From Paenibacillus wynnii (GTDB lineage Bacteria > Bacillota > Bacilli > Paenibacillales > Paenibacillaceae), in assembly GCF_000757885.1 (NCBI RefSeq), contig NZ_JQCR01000003.1, positions 496,001-560,000 of the forward strand: DNA of 64,000 nt, written 5' to 3'. A program made the translations under genes and the position numbers. The notes under the pieces are model-generated. The model did no database searches and was not told where the DNA came from. It saw only the letters and a list, made by a program, of their open reading frames with translations. Numbering within the stretch: position 1 is the stretch's first letter; every line of letters starts with the position of its first letter. Below, piece after piece: positions 1 to 9,264 of this stretch.

Positions 1-102
1 TTATAATTAATCGACCATCAAATTTAAGAACTTGATAGTTGTATTATAAAGTGGTCTATCCTAAATGTAAAGTGTTCTATCCAAATCAGGAAGATAGTGG
101 TC
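1..102. repeat. Two near-identical 21-bp repeats downstream of the Ig-domain gene
   Basis: No gene is seen here. On the minus strand two adjacent units of about 21 bases share the core GGATAGAMCACTTTA (plus-strand positions roughly 42-61 and 63-82). A related GTGGTCT word occurs near 99-106. They could be operator sites for a gene beyond the left edge; this is inference only. Confidence 0.35.
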
Positions 103-1551
103 TTAGATTGCGCTCTTAATTCTAATCCGCTGCCAAGTACTCACACTTGGATCACTCAACAAATAGCATTTTAATTGGATATAATACGTATATTTCAATC
201 CTTTAATTTGAATAGTTGATGTCGTCTGACTCAGAATTGAATAAACGGTTGGGTCAGGTGAACTTACTTTATCATCTGCAAATATTGCCCATCCACAATT
301 CTCAACTCCACTAGATACCGTTGCTGTGAATGTTTTCCCTACACTAGAACCACTCGTTATTTCAACATAGGTTGCACTCATTGGAGATAGAGTAATTGTC
401 TTTGTAACTGTCACCTGATAAGCCAATGTCAAAGCGTAGTAATTAACAATTGAATTATTATTATCAAGGACTGCCTTAACATAAATAGATTCATCTACTG
501 TTCCAGCATTCAGGTTTGTTACAGTGGCAATATTATCTGAATCAACACTGATTGTTGCAACAGTAGAAGGAACGGCTGTAATTTGATCAGCATAAACCAA
601 TGAATATGTGACTGTCTTATCAGTGATAGTTGCACCATTCAAATATACATTCTTATTGATAATGATTTGCTCATTGTAAGCCATGTTATGCTTATTAACT
701 GTGTTATAGAGTGACATTGTATAGACTTCAGGCGCATAGACGGAAATGGCTAATGTATCATAGATAAATCCATTTGTACTGTTTGCAACTGTAACCGTAA
801 AACTACCTTCAGTAACACCAGTTACAAGCCCTGTAGCGCTCACAGTGGCAATTGCATTGCTAGATGATGTAAATGTGACTGGAACATTGTTTGTGCTTGT
901 CCAAGCCAATTGAAGCGTGTTACCAATCATTACAGAAGTTGAAGCATTTGTAATATCTACAGTACAAGATAATCCTCCTGCAATCCCATTAATCACATCG
1001 TCTGCAACCGTATCAATTGAATCCTTTTCACAGGATAATATTAAAATTCCTTTTTTGCTAAATGTATCAATTCCTGTGACCTTGAATTTTTGACCATCAA
1101 CAAAGAACTTAGAATCAATTTTAAGCCCCAATTCCTTATAATACTCTTTAGTAAAAACAGTAATCTCCCCATCTAGTACAGATAATACCTTTCCCTCTGT
1201 CACACCTAAATTACTTACAGTAATATAACAATCTACATGAATAAAATGACATGCCGAATTAACAATTACAGTATGAGGTAAACGGCGCATTATTCCTTTA
1301 AATTTGTTAGAGCGTTGAGTGTTGATTTCAGAGATGATCATATATTTTTTGCCTTCATAAACAACAAGATCACCGCGATTAAGAGGTGATAGGGAGGATA
1401 TCTTTTTATCGTCATAGTTTTGTTCAAGATTCGTATTGGTGACTAATGCTCTTGTGACTGTTGAGGAATCATTAATGAGTACGTCAGAACCAATTTGACT
1501 CTGAATAAACTCATAATTGTCTGTATCGGACTTACTGAATAAATCAAACAT
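103..1551 (-). CDS. Phage structural-type protein with bacterial Ig-like (BIG2) domain
   Basis: The 482-residue product has an N-terminal half (about 1-190) that I do not recognise and a Big_2-like Ig domain at about 193-275, with the hallmark pattern ATVSATGLVTG...EGSFTVTV. The C-terminal 200 residues are Ser/Thr-rich beta sheet-type sequence and may be further Ig-like modules. The start is supported by AAAGGAG eight bases before the ATG. It is the last gene seen of a minus-strand phage series, 15 bases after the 115-residue gene. Ig-like domains are common on capsid, neck and tail proteins, where they help surface attachment. A decoration or tail-associated role is inferred; the exact position in the virion is unknown. 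Confidence 0.6.
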   Translation of the reverse strand: MFDLFSKSDTDNYEFIQSQIGSDVLINDSSTVTRALVTNTNLEQNYDDKKISSLSPLNRGDLVVYEGKKYMIISEINTQRSNKFKGIMRRLPHTVIVNSACHFIHVDCYITVSNLGVTEGKVLSVLDGEITVFTKEYYKELGLKIDSKFFVDGQKFKVTGIDTFSKKGILILSCEKDSIDTVADDVINGIAGGLSCTVDITNASTSVMIGNTLQLAWTSTNNVPVTFTSSSNAIATVSATGLVTGVTEGSFTVTVANSTNGFIYDTLAISVYAPEVYTMSLYNTVNKHNMAYNEQIIINKNVYLNGATITDKTVTYSLVYADQITAVPSTVATISVDSDNIATVTNLNAGTVDESIYVKAVLDNNNSIVNYYALTLAYQVTVTKTITLSPMSATYVEITSGSSVGKTFTATVSSGVENCGWAIFADDKVSSPDPTVYSILSQTTSTIQIKGLKYTYYIQLKCYLLSDPSVSTWQRIRIKSAI

Positions 1552-1566
1552 TGGGTTGCTCCTTTC

Positions 1567-1914
1567 TTATGAATTGAACAGCATGAATGTTGAACTGTTG
1601 CTGGATGAATCCTCTGTAACGGACATCATGCGTATCTTCCGTTCGAGTTGATTTATTCTGTTTTGAATTGAATCCGCAAAATCAGTGATAGTGATATCGT
1701 CACTTTTATATGATTTCATCATTGAAGGATTATTTGCAATACTATTTAGAATGGACAACGCTGCTGAATAGATTTGGCGTTTACTGGTATTAGATGATGG
1801 ATCATAATCCAGTTCAGGATTGGTAACTCCCTCTTCTGCAAGATAGATAGATAATTCAACAGGGGAGAGAGTGATACCTTGTGTTTCTAGTTGAAGGCGT
1901 TCAGTGAATTTCAT
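1567..1914 (-). CDS. Hypothetical phage protein, 115 aa
   Basis: The start has a good ribosome binding site (AAAGGAG, about eight bases upstream). The product is mostly helical, with a charged central segment and a Ser/Asn-rich tail. It sits directly before the Ig-domain gene and probably shares its transcript. Its size and place near structural genes would fit a head-tail connector or packaging accessory protein, but no family is recognised, so no function is assigned. Confidence 0.55.
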   Translation of the reverse strand: MKFTERLQLETQGITLSPVELSIYLAEEGVTNPELDYDPSSNTSKRQIYSAALSILNSIANNPSMMKSYKSDDITITDFADSIQNRINQLERKIRMMSVTEDSSSNSSTFMLFNS

Positions 1915-1950
1915 GTAAGTGCTCCTTTGTATAGGTTATTTTGGACATAG

Positions 1951-1976
1951 AAAAAACCTACTGGGTTAGAGTAGGC
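1951..1976 (-). terminator. Rho-independent terminator after the lipoprotein gene
   Basis: On the minus strand CCTACT and AGTAGG form a stem with a seven-base loop, followed by six T. It lies 14 bases past the lipoprotein stop codon. Confidence 0.75.
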
Positions 1977-1989
1977 TTCGAAATAGTTA

Positions 1990-3024
1990 TTAATTTTGAA
2001 TAGCGGTTACAATTCCATCTTCTAAGTAAACATACCTATAATCTGAATAAACCCATTGCTCAGATGTGCCGTATTCAGTGATTGTTTTGTTAATATCCTT
2101 AGGCTTACCCCATTTTGAGTTTAATAACTCATTTGCAGACATTCCTATAGATGGGGATGTCAATAAAGATTCGGCTTCCTTCTCATTTGAGGACTTAACA
2201 GACTTATATTTTCTCTGATTAATATAATCTTTTGCCCATTCTTCTTTTGTTTTCAACTGCAACTTTTGTTTTAGAATTAAATCAGAAAGTTTTCCGTTAT
2301 AATTTATTGGGATTTCATTTAAATAATAAAACATCATTTCATCATCACCATTTTGCCCACTAACACTTGATTGTGCAAAGTTATAAACAGCAGAGAAATC
2401 CTCATTAACATCTTTCATCATCACAGTTTCTGAGATAACAGTATTAAAATCACCTTGATTAATTGCATTTTTTATTTTATTCCATCTGACTAGTTCAAGT
2501 TGTTTACTCTTTTTATCTGCATGTGCTTCTTTGTTTCTTTTAACCAAATCATAATAATCATTTCGCTCTTTCTGAAAAACTTCAACAAACTCACTCATCT
2601 GATCTTTCAACTCACCAGTGTATTCATCAATATTAAGTTTATTGATTCTTCCTAAAATTGGTTCATACAGTTTAACTTCATCTTTGCTATTACTCAAGAT
2701 AGAAAATTCTATTCTAATATCAACATATGATTGTAGCATTTCTAAATCCGCAACACCTTGTAAGTCACTGTCACTCATATACTTTTTTGCTTCAGCCCAT
2801 TTTTGATTAGTTATGTACTCATATAGTTTAGTTTGTTCTGGAGAAGTGGGGGTAGTAGGTAAAGGCGAAGTAACTACAACGGTCTGTGCCTTAACTTCGT
2901 TTTTAGTGGGAGAAGTGTTATTTTTATTATTTCCTCCACATCCACTAATTCCGCTAACAACTATCAATCCAATAAAACCACCCACAATATATTTTCTCGG
3001 TTTAAACACATTAAACCTCCTCAT
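1990..3024 (-). CDS. Lipoprotein with C-terminal BamE/SmpA-like domain
   Basis: The 344-residue protein begins with a basic stretch, a hydrophobic segment and a lipobox ISGC with the lipidated cysteine at residue 29, so it should be exported and anchored on the outer face of the membrane. A Thr/Pro-rich linker and a helical middle follow. The last 50 residues (GMSANELL, WGKP, EQWVY, DGIVTAIQ) resemble the small BamE/SmpA-OmlA fold found at the C-terminus of many Bacillota lipoproteins. It has its own terminator and lies between phage genes, so it looks like a cargo (moron) gene that may change the lysogen surface. The lipoprotein call is firm; the phage-related role is inference. Confidence 0.75.
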   Translation of the reverse strand: MRRFNVFKPRKYIVGGFIGLIVVSGISGCGGNNKNNTSPTKNEVKAQTVVVTSPLPTTPTSPEQTKLYEYITNQKWAEAKKYMSDSDLQGVADLEMLQSYVDIRIEFSILSNSKDEVKLYEPILGRINKLNIDEYTGELKDQMSEFVEVFQKERNDYYDLVKRNKEAHADKKSKQLELVRWNKIKNAINQGDFNTVISETVMMKDVNEDFSAVYNFAQSSVSGQNGDDEMMFYYLNEIPINYNGKLSDLILKQKLQLKTKEEWAKDYINQRKYKSVKSSNEKEAESLLTSPSIGMSANELLNSKWGKPKDINKTITEYGTSEQWVYSDYRYVYLEDGIVTAIQN

Positions 3025-3129
3025 ACATTTTACCTAAATTCTACCATTTAGTCATGAGTGGGTCTATAGAATTAGGAAATTATATGGTTAGTGGTCTGAA
3101 AGTAGCAGGGGGAGATGAATAGGCAAAAT

Positions 3130-3152
3130 AAAAAGCACTCTTGGGAGAGTGT
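3130..3152 (-). terminator. Terminator after the 132-aa gene
   Basis: On the minus strand ACACTCT and AGAGTGC pair around a four-base loop and are followed by CTTTTTATTTT. It lies ten bases past the stop codon at 3162. Confidence 0.75.
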
Positions 3153-3161
3153 CTTATAAAA

Positions 3162-3560
3162 CTACTTCAAGATTGATATTCCAGCCATACTTAAATAATC
3201 CTGTAGATGGTTACCAACATTAAGTGCATTGATAATTCTACCAATTTCAAATTGAGTCCTTGTAATACTCATTTCTGGTCTTCTAGGGTATGGGATATAC
3301 ATCCTATATCCATCAACTGCTGCTGCATAAAATGCTTCAATTGTTGAATTATGATATTGTAATAAAAATCTTTTAGCATAAGCAGTGGGATCTGAGTAAT
3401 TATTAACCCAATCCTCGAAGAATTCAGATGAAAAGTCTCTATCGTTTACTATAGTGATAGCCAAATTATTTTTAAATACATACCTACCTGAATCATCGTC
3501 ATATAACCAATCGTCTGCATCGGATTCAGTAATTTCATTAATAAATTGATTATAATTCAT
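3162..3560 (-). CDS. Hypothetical protein, 132 aa, next to the HEPN gene
   Basis: The product is acidic at its N-terminus (DADDWLYDDDSG) and has no membrane segment. An AGGAG motif lies about 11 bases before the ATG. It follows the HEPN-domain gene by 65 bases on the same strand and ends at its own terminator, so the two may be one unit. I do not recognise a family. A partner or inhibitor of the HEPN protein is a possibility suggested only by position. Confidence 0.55.
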   Translation of the reverse strand: MNYNQFINEITESDADDWLYDDDSGRYVFKNNLAITIVNDRDFSSEFFEDWVNNYSDPTAYAKRFLLQYHNSTIEAFYAAAVDGYRMYIPYPRRPEMSITRTQFEIGRIINALNVGNHLQDYLSMAGISILK

Positions 3561-3625
3561 TTTATTATCACTCTCCTAATAACTTGCAATTCGACAGAAG
3601 GGGACAATTCCCTTTTTTTTAGAAT

Positions 3626-4471
3626 TTATGTTCTTTGAAGGAATTCGATAATTTTATGTGTTTTTTTAAATATATCATTATAGTAAATTAAGTGGTTGAA
3701 TAGATCTTCTTCAGAAATAATTGTTCCAGTCGGATGTCCTGCTTCATTTCTTAACTGCCTAATAAAATCAAAATGCGATAAATGTATCTCGACATTTTCA
3801 AACCCGTTTTCAGCAAATAAATCCTTTTTTGGTTTCACAAAATTAATAAGTCCACTCAACCTATCATTTGCATTTTTCCTATTTATTACTTTATCAGTAA
3901 AGTTTTTGAGTTCTTGCTCAGAACCATTTCCATTTTCCAAATATAAAAGACAAGAATTTGCAAGCAGAATTACAACCCGTTCAATAGCGCAGCCGAGCAT
4001 TGTTGCTGCTGCTAAATTATTGCCATTCAACAAGCAATTACATGATTCGATTATGTATGTTTTCTCTATGTCATCAATAGTTGCATTGGACACCACTTTA
4101 ATTAGATTATGATAAAAGTTTAAATGGTGATCTAATAATGAAACTTTTTCAACTTCTTGTTGTTCTTTAGATGTCAATAATCCGACCATAATTTGATTAA
4201 TATAAATGCCTCCAAAAGTTTGGCAAATCTCATTAATATATGGACGAAGTTTTTCAGTTTGGATACTAAGTTCCTTTATTTTTGTTACAGGGACTTTTAA
4301 TAGTAGATCGTGTCTATATGGATTAATATCCAATCCATAATCATTAAAATCATTTCTTGCTTCAACCTTAACGATAGTAAGTAGAGATAATAATTCATAC
4401 TCATTATCATATTCTAAATACTCTCTGATCGAATGAATAAAAACATCGTTATCAAAAAAAATTCTTAGCAA
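3626..4471 (-). CDS. HEPN-domain protein, candidate RNase/abortive-infection factor
   Basis: The 281-residue product has an unrecognised N-terminal half (about 1-135) and a C-terminal helical domain of HEPN type. Two signs support this: the helix with LLNGNNLAAATMLGCAIERV (about 148-167), typical of HEPN/DUF4145-like proteins, and RNEAGHP near residue 239, which fits the R-x4-6-H catalytic motif of HEPN ribonucleases. The start is TTG with GTGGGGGA just upstream. The gene is preceded by a 550-bp noncoding gap, so it probably has its own promoter, as expected for a cargo defence or host-control gene in a prophage. RNase activity is inferred from the motif. Confidence 0.6.
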   Translation of the reverse strand: MLRIFFDNDVFIHSIREYLEYDNEYELLSLLTIVKVEARNDFNDYGLDINPYRHDLLLKVPVTKIKELSIQTEKLRPYINEICQTFGGIYINQIMVGLLTSKEQQEVEKVSLLDHHLNFYHNLIKVVSNATIDDIEKTYIIESCNCLLNGNNLAAATMLGCAIERVVILLANSCLLYLENGNGSEQELKNFTDKVINRKNANDRLSGLINFVKPKKDLFAENGFENVEIHLSHFDFIRQLRNEAGHPTGTIISEEDLFNHLIYYNDIFKKTHKIIEFLQRT

Positions 4472-5021
4472 TTTTATCCCCCACTTCTTTAAACATTATA
4501 CGATAGGTGGGGAAATGTTCCAATTTTTTGTTCATGTGTAAACCCATATGCTAGAGCACTCTTTTTAAAGTTTGGGGTAACGCACCTGATAATCACTCTA
4601 ATTGATTGGTAAATCATATGTATAATAGTACAAATCAGCGTCCAGATTCAGCCAATTGGATAATATTAGTCGATAATTAGACCGCTAACTATCCAAGTTG
4701 ATGGTCTATTTGGCATGGAAGATATATTCTATACCATTTAGAAGCCCCAGATGCTACACAAGTATAGTTATGTAGCATCTAGACAGGAAATAGGCTATAA
4801 ATGGAATAATATGGAGATAATAGATCAAATTTAAATGGAAATTGAATCCAAATTGATGATATAAAAAATTCTGGATTCCCTATATATAATAGAGAGACAC
4901 ACACCCTAAAATTATACGATAACGAGTGTGCGCGAATCACTATTGTTCCACGGGGAATGTTCCACGCTATATATACTCTTATATATTACAAGTCCTATCT
5001 TATTAATCGTATTCATTATTA
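4472..5021. other. 550-bp AT-rich noncoding gap with a palindrome
   Basis: No credible gene is seen. A perfect 10-bp inverted repeat (AGATGCTACA at 4749-4758 with TGTAGCATCT at 4771-4780, 12-base loop) lies in the middle and lacks a T tract. Near 4943-4963 the word TGTTCCAC occurs twice 14 bases apart. The right part must hold the 3' end of the portal transcript and the left part the promoter of the HEPN gene. Confidence 0.5.
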
Positions 5022-6338
5022 TTAATCTTTATTTCCATCATCGACAACAGTATCATTCTTTACAGTTTCTTCACTTAATCTTACCAATTCGCTATTCACA
5101 TCAGTTGTATACGGTGAGTGTCCCAAGATACTTTCTACGCTAATTGCTCCCATATCCTTTAACACCTTCAGATTATCAATAACATCCTTCTCAGATTGTG
5201 GCATAGCATACTGGAACACAATATCCAATGTATCCCACTCAGCATCTACAAATACAACACCCTGCATCTCTAACAATCGTCTAATCTTATCATTACGTTG
5301 CTTCATGCCTTCTTTAATATACTTCTCACCGATCATGGCTTTAAGATTGCTCAAACTAAACAATAGTTTAATACTAACCTCACTCAGATTACTGATATCT
5401 GTCTTACCCAATACAACACCAGGCGTTGAACTCACATCAAGTAGACTCATCATAAGGTGTTTATATAACGTCTCAAATGCTTGATGATCAAATTGATTCT
5501 GTTCAAATGTAAACTCTGCATCTGAATCCAGTACCAATCCAGCACCAACTATTGATGTAGGTAGTTTGTCACCTGTAAGTTGCTGCCCTTTAATCACAGG
5601 AATCCCTGTAATATGTTTGTAGAAAGCATCTGTACTCTTACTAATCAAGTCCTCCATCGAATCCAATATACTCTTATAGTCCAACAAATCACTTCGTCCA
5701 TACACATCATCAATTGGATTATCATTTCGATACAGGACAGGTAATCCACTCAGATTAGCAAATGTTCCACGACTTTGTAATGTTCCACCATTATTAGAAT
5801 ACTTCTCAACTCTATCTTCATAGTAGACGTTGTAAAATGTCACATTGCTAACCGTGTATGACTCAACAAATGCAATGTACTCATTCTCAGAGGATACAAC
5901 AGGGAAAGAGTCAGCCACATCTATTAGTTTGCTTGTAATCTTGCCATCCTTAACATAAACATACTCGTATGAATTACCATACCGATTAACACTATGTACT
6001 AAATCAAAGTCGAGTTTATCATATCCGTTTTTATAAACACTTTTAACGGCTTCTACAACACTCTCATTGCCTGTTAGAGTGACTTTATTACCGATTAAAA
6101 ATGCAGTCCCATACTCAAGTAAACGCTTGGCATATTGGAGCACCACACGCCTAGAAATGAACTCTTTACCGTTAAACATTTCATTAGGACGATTATTAAT
6201 ATCGTGCAAACCTGATATGTATTCTTTAATATCCAATATCCCCATAACTCTCATCTGATTGTTGACTTCATTGACATATTCAACGAACCATTGATTGCTA
6301 TATCCAAAGTCATTAATAAATTCTTCAATTTTACTCAT
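5022..6338 (-). CDS. Phage portal protein (SPP1 gp6-like)
   Basis: The 438-residue protein matches the SPP1 gp6-type portal family: an N-terminal helical segment, the NRYGNSYEYVYV and DSFPVVSSEN region (about 117-155), the YGRSDLLDYKSILDSMEDL stretch (about 215-235) and a long C-terminal helix with DISNLSEVSIKLLFS (about 318-335). Portals form the dodecameric ring at one capsid vertex through which DNA is packed. A strong AAAGGAG precedes the ATG. It lies 15 bases after the terminase gene on the same strand, the usual terminase-portal order. Length is normal for the family. Confidence 0.88.
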   Translation of the reverse strand: MSKIEEFINDFGYSNQWFVEYVNEVNNQMRVMGILDIKEYISGLHDINNRPNEMFNGKEFISRRVVLQYAKRLLEYGTAFLIGNKVTLTGNESVVEAVKSVYKNGYDKLDFDLVHSVNRYGNSYEYVYVKDGKITSKLIDVADSFPVVSSENEYIAFVESYTVSNVTFYNVYYEDRVEKYSNNGGTLQSRGTFANLSGLPVLYRNDNPIDDVYGRSDLLDYKSILDSMEDLISKSTDAFYKHITGIPVIKGQQLTGDKLPTSIVGAGLVLDSDAEFTFEQNQFDHQAFETLYKHLMMSLLDVSSTPGVVLGKTDISNLSEVSIKLLFSLSNLKAMIGEKYIKEGMKQRNDKIRRLLEMQGVVFVDAEWDTLDIVFQYAMPQSEKDVIDNLKVLKDMGAISVESILGHSPYTTDVNSELVRLSEETVKNDTVVDDGNKD

Positions 6339-6353
6339 CTCACACGCTCCTTT

Positions 6354-7937
6354 TTAGACATACCATTTGTTATTTTTCATTGCTTGAACTGCTAATGAAT
6401 GACTGATAACCAAGTCATCATGATTGTTTTTCCCTTTGACGTTGCCCATTTTGCCGTTTTGCTCAACAAAAAGAATCATTTGTTGTAAGGTGTCCTTATC
6501 TTCAACAAGGATTAAACCTTTCTCAAATGATTCCTTATAGTCACTTATCATGATTGCTTTAGTTTTATCCGTAGTAAGCCAACCAAGGATAAATTTCTTA
6601 TTACCCTTTTGGTCAAACGTCTTATGTTTATATAAATTCATGTAGTGATAATCGTTTCTAAGTCGCTCTATGACAGGTAAGCCGTAACTGTTCTTTTCAA
6701 CGGCAAGAAAGGCGTAGTTATAATAGCGTCCAACTGCATTTAGGAACTCTGCAAACTCATATACGCTCACTTTATTATTAGCAAATGCTAACGCCTGAAC
6801 TCCATCAGAATCCATTAACGATAAACTTGATGAGTCACCACCTGAACCACTAGAAACGTCACTACCACCGTAATATTTGACATTACGTCTAGGCAAATGG
6901 TAGACATTCAAACCTCTGCCGATATATTTGAGTAGCGTATCAGGTAATTCAGTTTTCAGTTCATCTCTGGAGAGAGGAGGGAGAAGATTCTCAATGCGTT
7001 CAAGAATCTTAGATTGATCAAATACATTCTGACCACTCGTTTTAAATGCTTCTTCTGGATAGGAGGGATACTCCGTTTGAAAGTCAATCAATTGCATAGA
7101 GGATAGTTTCCACTGTCTCCACATCAACATTCTTAAATTAGCGCCCATATTATGTATTCGTTTTTCCTCATCCGTTAAATCCTTTGCCATTAACCGTTGA
7201 CCCTTGTTATTTAACTTAAACCATTCCTCAGCAGTATCATGTTCAAATCTGAACTGTTCCTTGTAAGCATCAGAAGTCCACCCATAGAAGAATGCTATAT
7301 AGTTGGTTTTACCTTTCCAACTCTTCATAAACAATTCATAATAATAGTTTGCTGTACCGTTAGCAGTTGTCTCAATCACGAGCCTACTTGTATTATTCTT
7401 GGCAAGTGCTTGCTCTAGAGAGGTTAATACCTTTGTTTGGTCGCCACCATAGAAAGCCATCTCACTAATCAATATGTATTGATATGTATTACCACGCCCA
7501 ATTGATTTACCATCACTGGCTGCTACTTGAACCCTCGATCCATTCTCTAATACTAATTCACCACGGTTGTCTCTCATCGTCTTAGGGAAGGGGTATTTCT
7601 CTCTTGGAAGGTTATCATTCATAAACTTTAACTTTTCAAAAAGTGAAGTTACAGATTCGCCCGATAACGATACAATCATATAGTTTGTATTGGGATATTT
7701 GACTGCATTATATAAACAGATACCTAATGACATTGTGGAAAATCCGATCTGTCTTGACTTGGCAATAATATTAAACTTCTGCATCGTATCTACAAACTCT
7801 GCTTGTTCTTTGTTTAGCAGGAAGGGGATAGTATTACCTTCATTGTCGACGATCTTAATAAAATTCTTGGCAAACGCCTTAAAATCATCCATTACCATAT
7901 CAAATTTACTCTTCTTTTTAACCGCTGCCACTGCCAT
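6354..7937 (-). CDS. Terminase large subunit (packaging ATPase/nuclease)
   Basis: This 527-residue motor protein pumps DNA into the prohead and cuts concatemers. The ATPase domain has a deviant Walker A AKSRQIGFST (about 59-68), Walker B YILISEMAFY followed by ETTANG as coupling motif, and the C-terminal RNaseH-like nuclease shows GGSDVSSG and the acidic pair in NNHDDLV. The start at MAVAAVKKK is chosen because GAAAGGAG lies directly before it; a start 13 codons upstream has no such site. No classical small subunit is obvious, although the 130-aa gene just upstream of the holin could serve. The large-subunit call is firm. Confidence 0.92.
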   Translation of the reverse strand: MAVAAVKKKSKFDMVMDDFKAFAKNFIKIVDNEGNTIPFLLNKEQAEFVDTMQKFNIIAKSRQIGFSTMSLGICLYNAVKYPNTNYMIVSLSGESVTSLFEKLKFMNDNLPREKYPFPKTMRDNRGELVLENGSRVQVAASDGKSIGRGNTYQYILISEMAFYGGDQTKVLTSLEQALAKNNTSRLVIETTANGTANYYYELFMKSWKGKTNYIAFFYGWTSDAYKEQFRFEHDTAEEWFKLNNKGQRLMAKDLTDEEKRIHNMGANLRMLMWRQWKLSSMQLIDFQTEYPSYPEEAFKTSGQNVFDQSKILERIENLLPPLSRDELKTELPDTLLKYIGRGLNVYHLPRRNVKYYGGSDVSSGSGGDSSSLSLMDSDGVQALAFANNKVSVYEFAEFLNAVGRYYNYAFLAVEKNSYGLPVIERLRNDYHYMNLYKHKTFDQKGNKKFILGWLTTDKTKAIMISDYKESFEKGLILVEDKDTLQQMILFVEQNGKMGNVKGKNNHDDLVISHSLAVQAMKNNKWYV

Positions 7938-8011
7938 GAATACTCCTTTCTGAACGCAAAAAAGAGGCTCCGTCAAGATGAAAGAGCGTCTTCATACATT
8001 CCTGTGTATTA

Positions 8012-8425
8012 TTATTCAATTTCTGATTTATCCTTATTTTTCAGTACGAGAATCAAATCCTTAACTTTGTCAGGCAATCTAATTCCAAGTTTACCGCCAT
8101 TTTCAACAATACTCACCAGTTCCACTACCACGAATGCACCTGATATTCCGTCTGTGATTATTCCATTGCTCCCCAATACAGCAGATTCAACCATGAACAC
8201 AGCGCCGATCAATAAAATTACATATGTTTTACGAATCAATCCTAATGTGCCGATTCGACTGTTTATATTCTTTTCATATATACCGACCATGAACCCAGTT
8301 ATGAAATCTATCATCATAAGACCAATCAGCACAGTGAAAACTAATCCAAAACCACCTATCATCCACGACACTAATCCTGTGACAACTCCAATTGTTGATT
8401 TAATAAATATATCTGTTCTTTCCAA
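8012..8425 (-). CDS. Phage holin (holin 4 / Cph1-like family)
   Basis: The 137-residue protein has three to four hydrophobic segments, the DFITGFMVGIYEKNINSRIGTLGLIRK core typical of the phage_holin_4 family split here over about residues 40-67, and a short charged tail. Holins pore the membrane at the end of infection so that endolysin can reach the wall. The start is TTG with AAAGGAGGTG seven bases upstream. It lies upstream of the terminase gene; no endolysin gene is seen in the window, which is unusual for a lysis module. Confidence 0.85.
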   Translation of the reverse strand: MERTDIFIKSTIGVVTGLVSWMIGGFGLVFTVLIGLMMIDFITGFMVGIYEKNINSRIGTLGLIRKTYVILLIGAVFMVESAVLGSNGIITDGISGAFVVVELVSIVENGGKLGIRLPDKVKDLILVLKNKDKSEIE

Positions 8426-8592
8426 TTTAGCACCTCCTTTCTATGGGACTTTGATCAGTCATACTCAATAGCAAATCGCTACTGTGACTCTTAAACTCAA
8501 TAACGATAAAGTGGAGTAGAGGAGGTATCTTTGCAAAATGACAAGACACCTCACTTACTTTTCGTTATTAAAATTATTTGTATCACATCGCT

Positions 8593-8985
8593 CTACAACT
8601 CCAAATCATCATCCTTATCATTTTCATCCTTATCAGACGCAAAGAATTTCTCTGCTTCCTTGTTATGCAAGTTAATTTCTTTCATTAGTTTGAGCATCAT
8701 TTCAATATCTTTAGGATTGGGATCTGATTCAACTTTCTTTTTCAAATTCTCATATATCGTTAACAAATCATTTGCCTGTTTCGCTGCTAATACAATTGAA
8801 ACGATATGTTTATATTCAGGACTCCGCTCCCAACGGTAGTATGTTCCCATGCCTTTTAAATCAACCTGTTTCAGAAACTCTTCCTCAGTCATATTCCGCT
8901 CATTTTGCATCCAGATATTAAATTTGTACTTTATGTATAGTTGTTTTTTATATGGTAGTTTCTTTAACACATCATAAATTGTCAT
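8593..8985 (-). CDS. Helical phage protein, possible small terminase-like HTH protein
   Basis: The 130-residue product is helical, with an N-terminal part that could form an HTH (EEEFLKQVDLKGMGTYYRW, about 35-53), a charged coiled segment and a very acidic tail (DKDENDKDDD). AGGAGGTTAAACT before the ATG gives a strong start and overlaps the stop of the upstream small gene. Its place ahead of holin and terminase would fit a small terminase subunit or DNA-binding recruiter, but I see no decisive motif. Confidence 0.5.
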   Translation of the reverse strand: MTIYDVLKKLPYKKQLYIKYKFNIWMQNERNMTEEEFLKQVDLKGMGTYYRWERSPEYKHIVSIVLAAKQANDLLTIYENLKKKVESDPNPKDIEMMLKLMKEINLHNKEAEKFFASDKDENDKDDDLEL

Positions 8986-8988
8986 AGT

Positions 8989-9138
8989 TTAACCTCCTGT
9001 AAAGATATGGTAAACACCTTTGATTAGATCACGAATACTAAATATTAGATTGGAAAGCATATATCCGAAACAAATATAAACAATCACCAACATCAATTTT
9101 ACGAATGCTTTATCCATTACCTTTTTAATTTTCTTCAA
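8989..9138 (-). CDS. Small single-span membrane protein, 49 aa
   Basis: A TTG start at 9138 is chosen because AAAGGAGATAATATT precedes it directly. The product has a basic N-terminus and one hydrophobic segment (AFVKLMLVIVYICFGYMLS). It overlaps the ribosome binding site of the next gene, so translation may be coupled. It could be an accessory holin or antiholin-like peptide, given the holin nearby; this is inference. Confidence 0.5.
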   Translation of the reverse strand: MKKIKKVMDKAFVKLMLVIVYICFGYMLSNLIFSIRDLIKGVYHIFTGG

Positions 9139-9264
9139 AATATTATCTCCTTTGATTTCCTTATAATTGAATAACAAAAAGAAGGGTCGATTGCTCACCC
9201 TCCCAATTACCTTACCTTTATAGTTGACGTTCGGATTTGTTTAATTACTCTTATGAATTGATGC

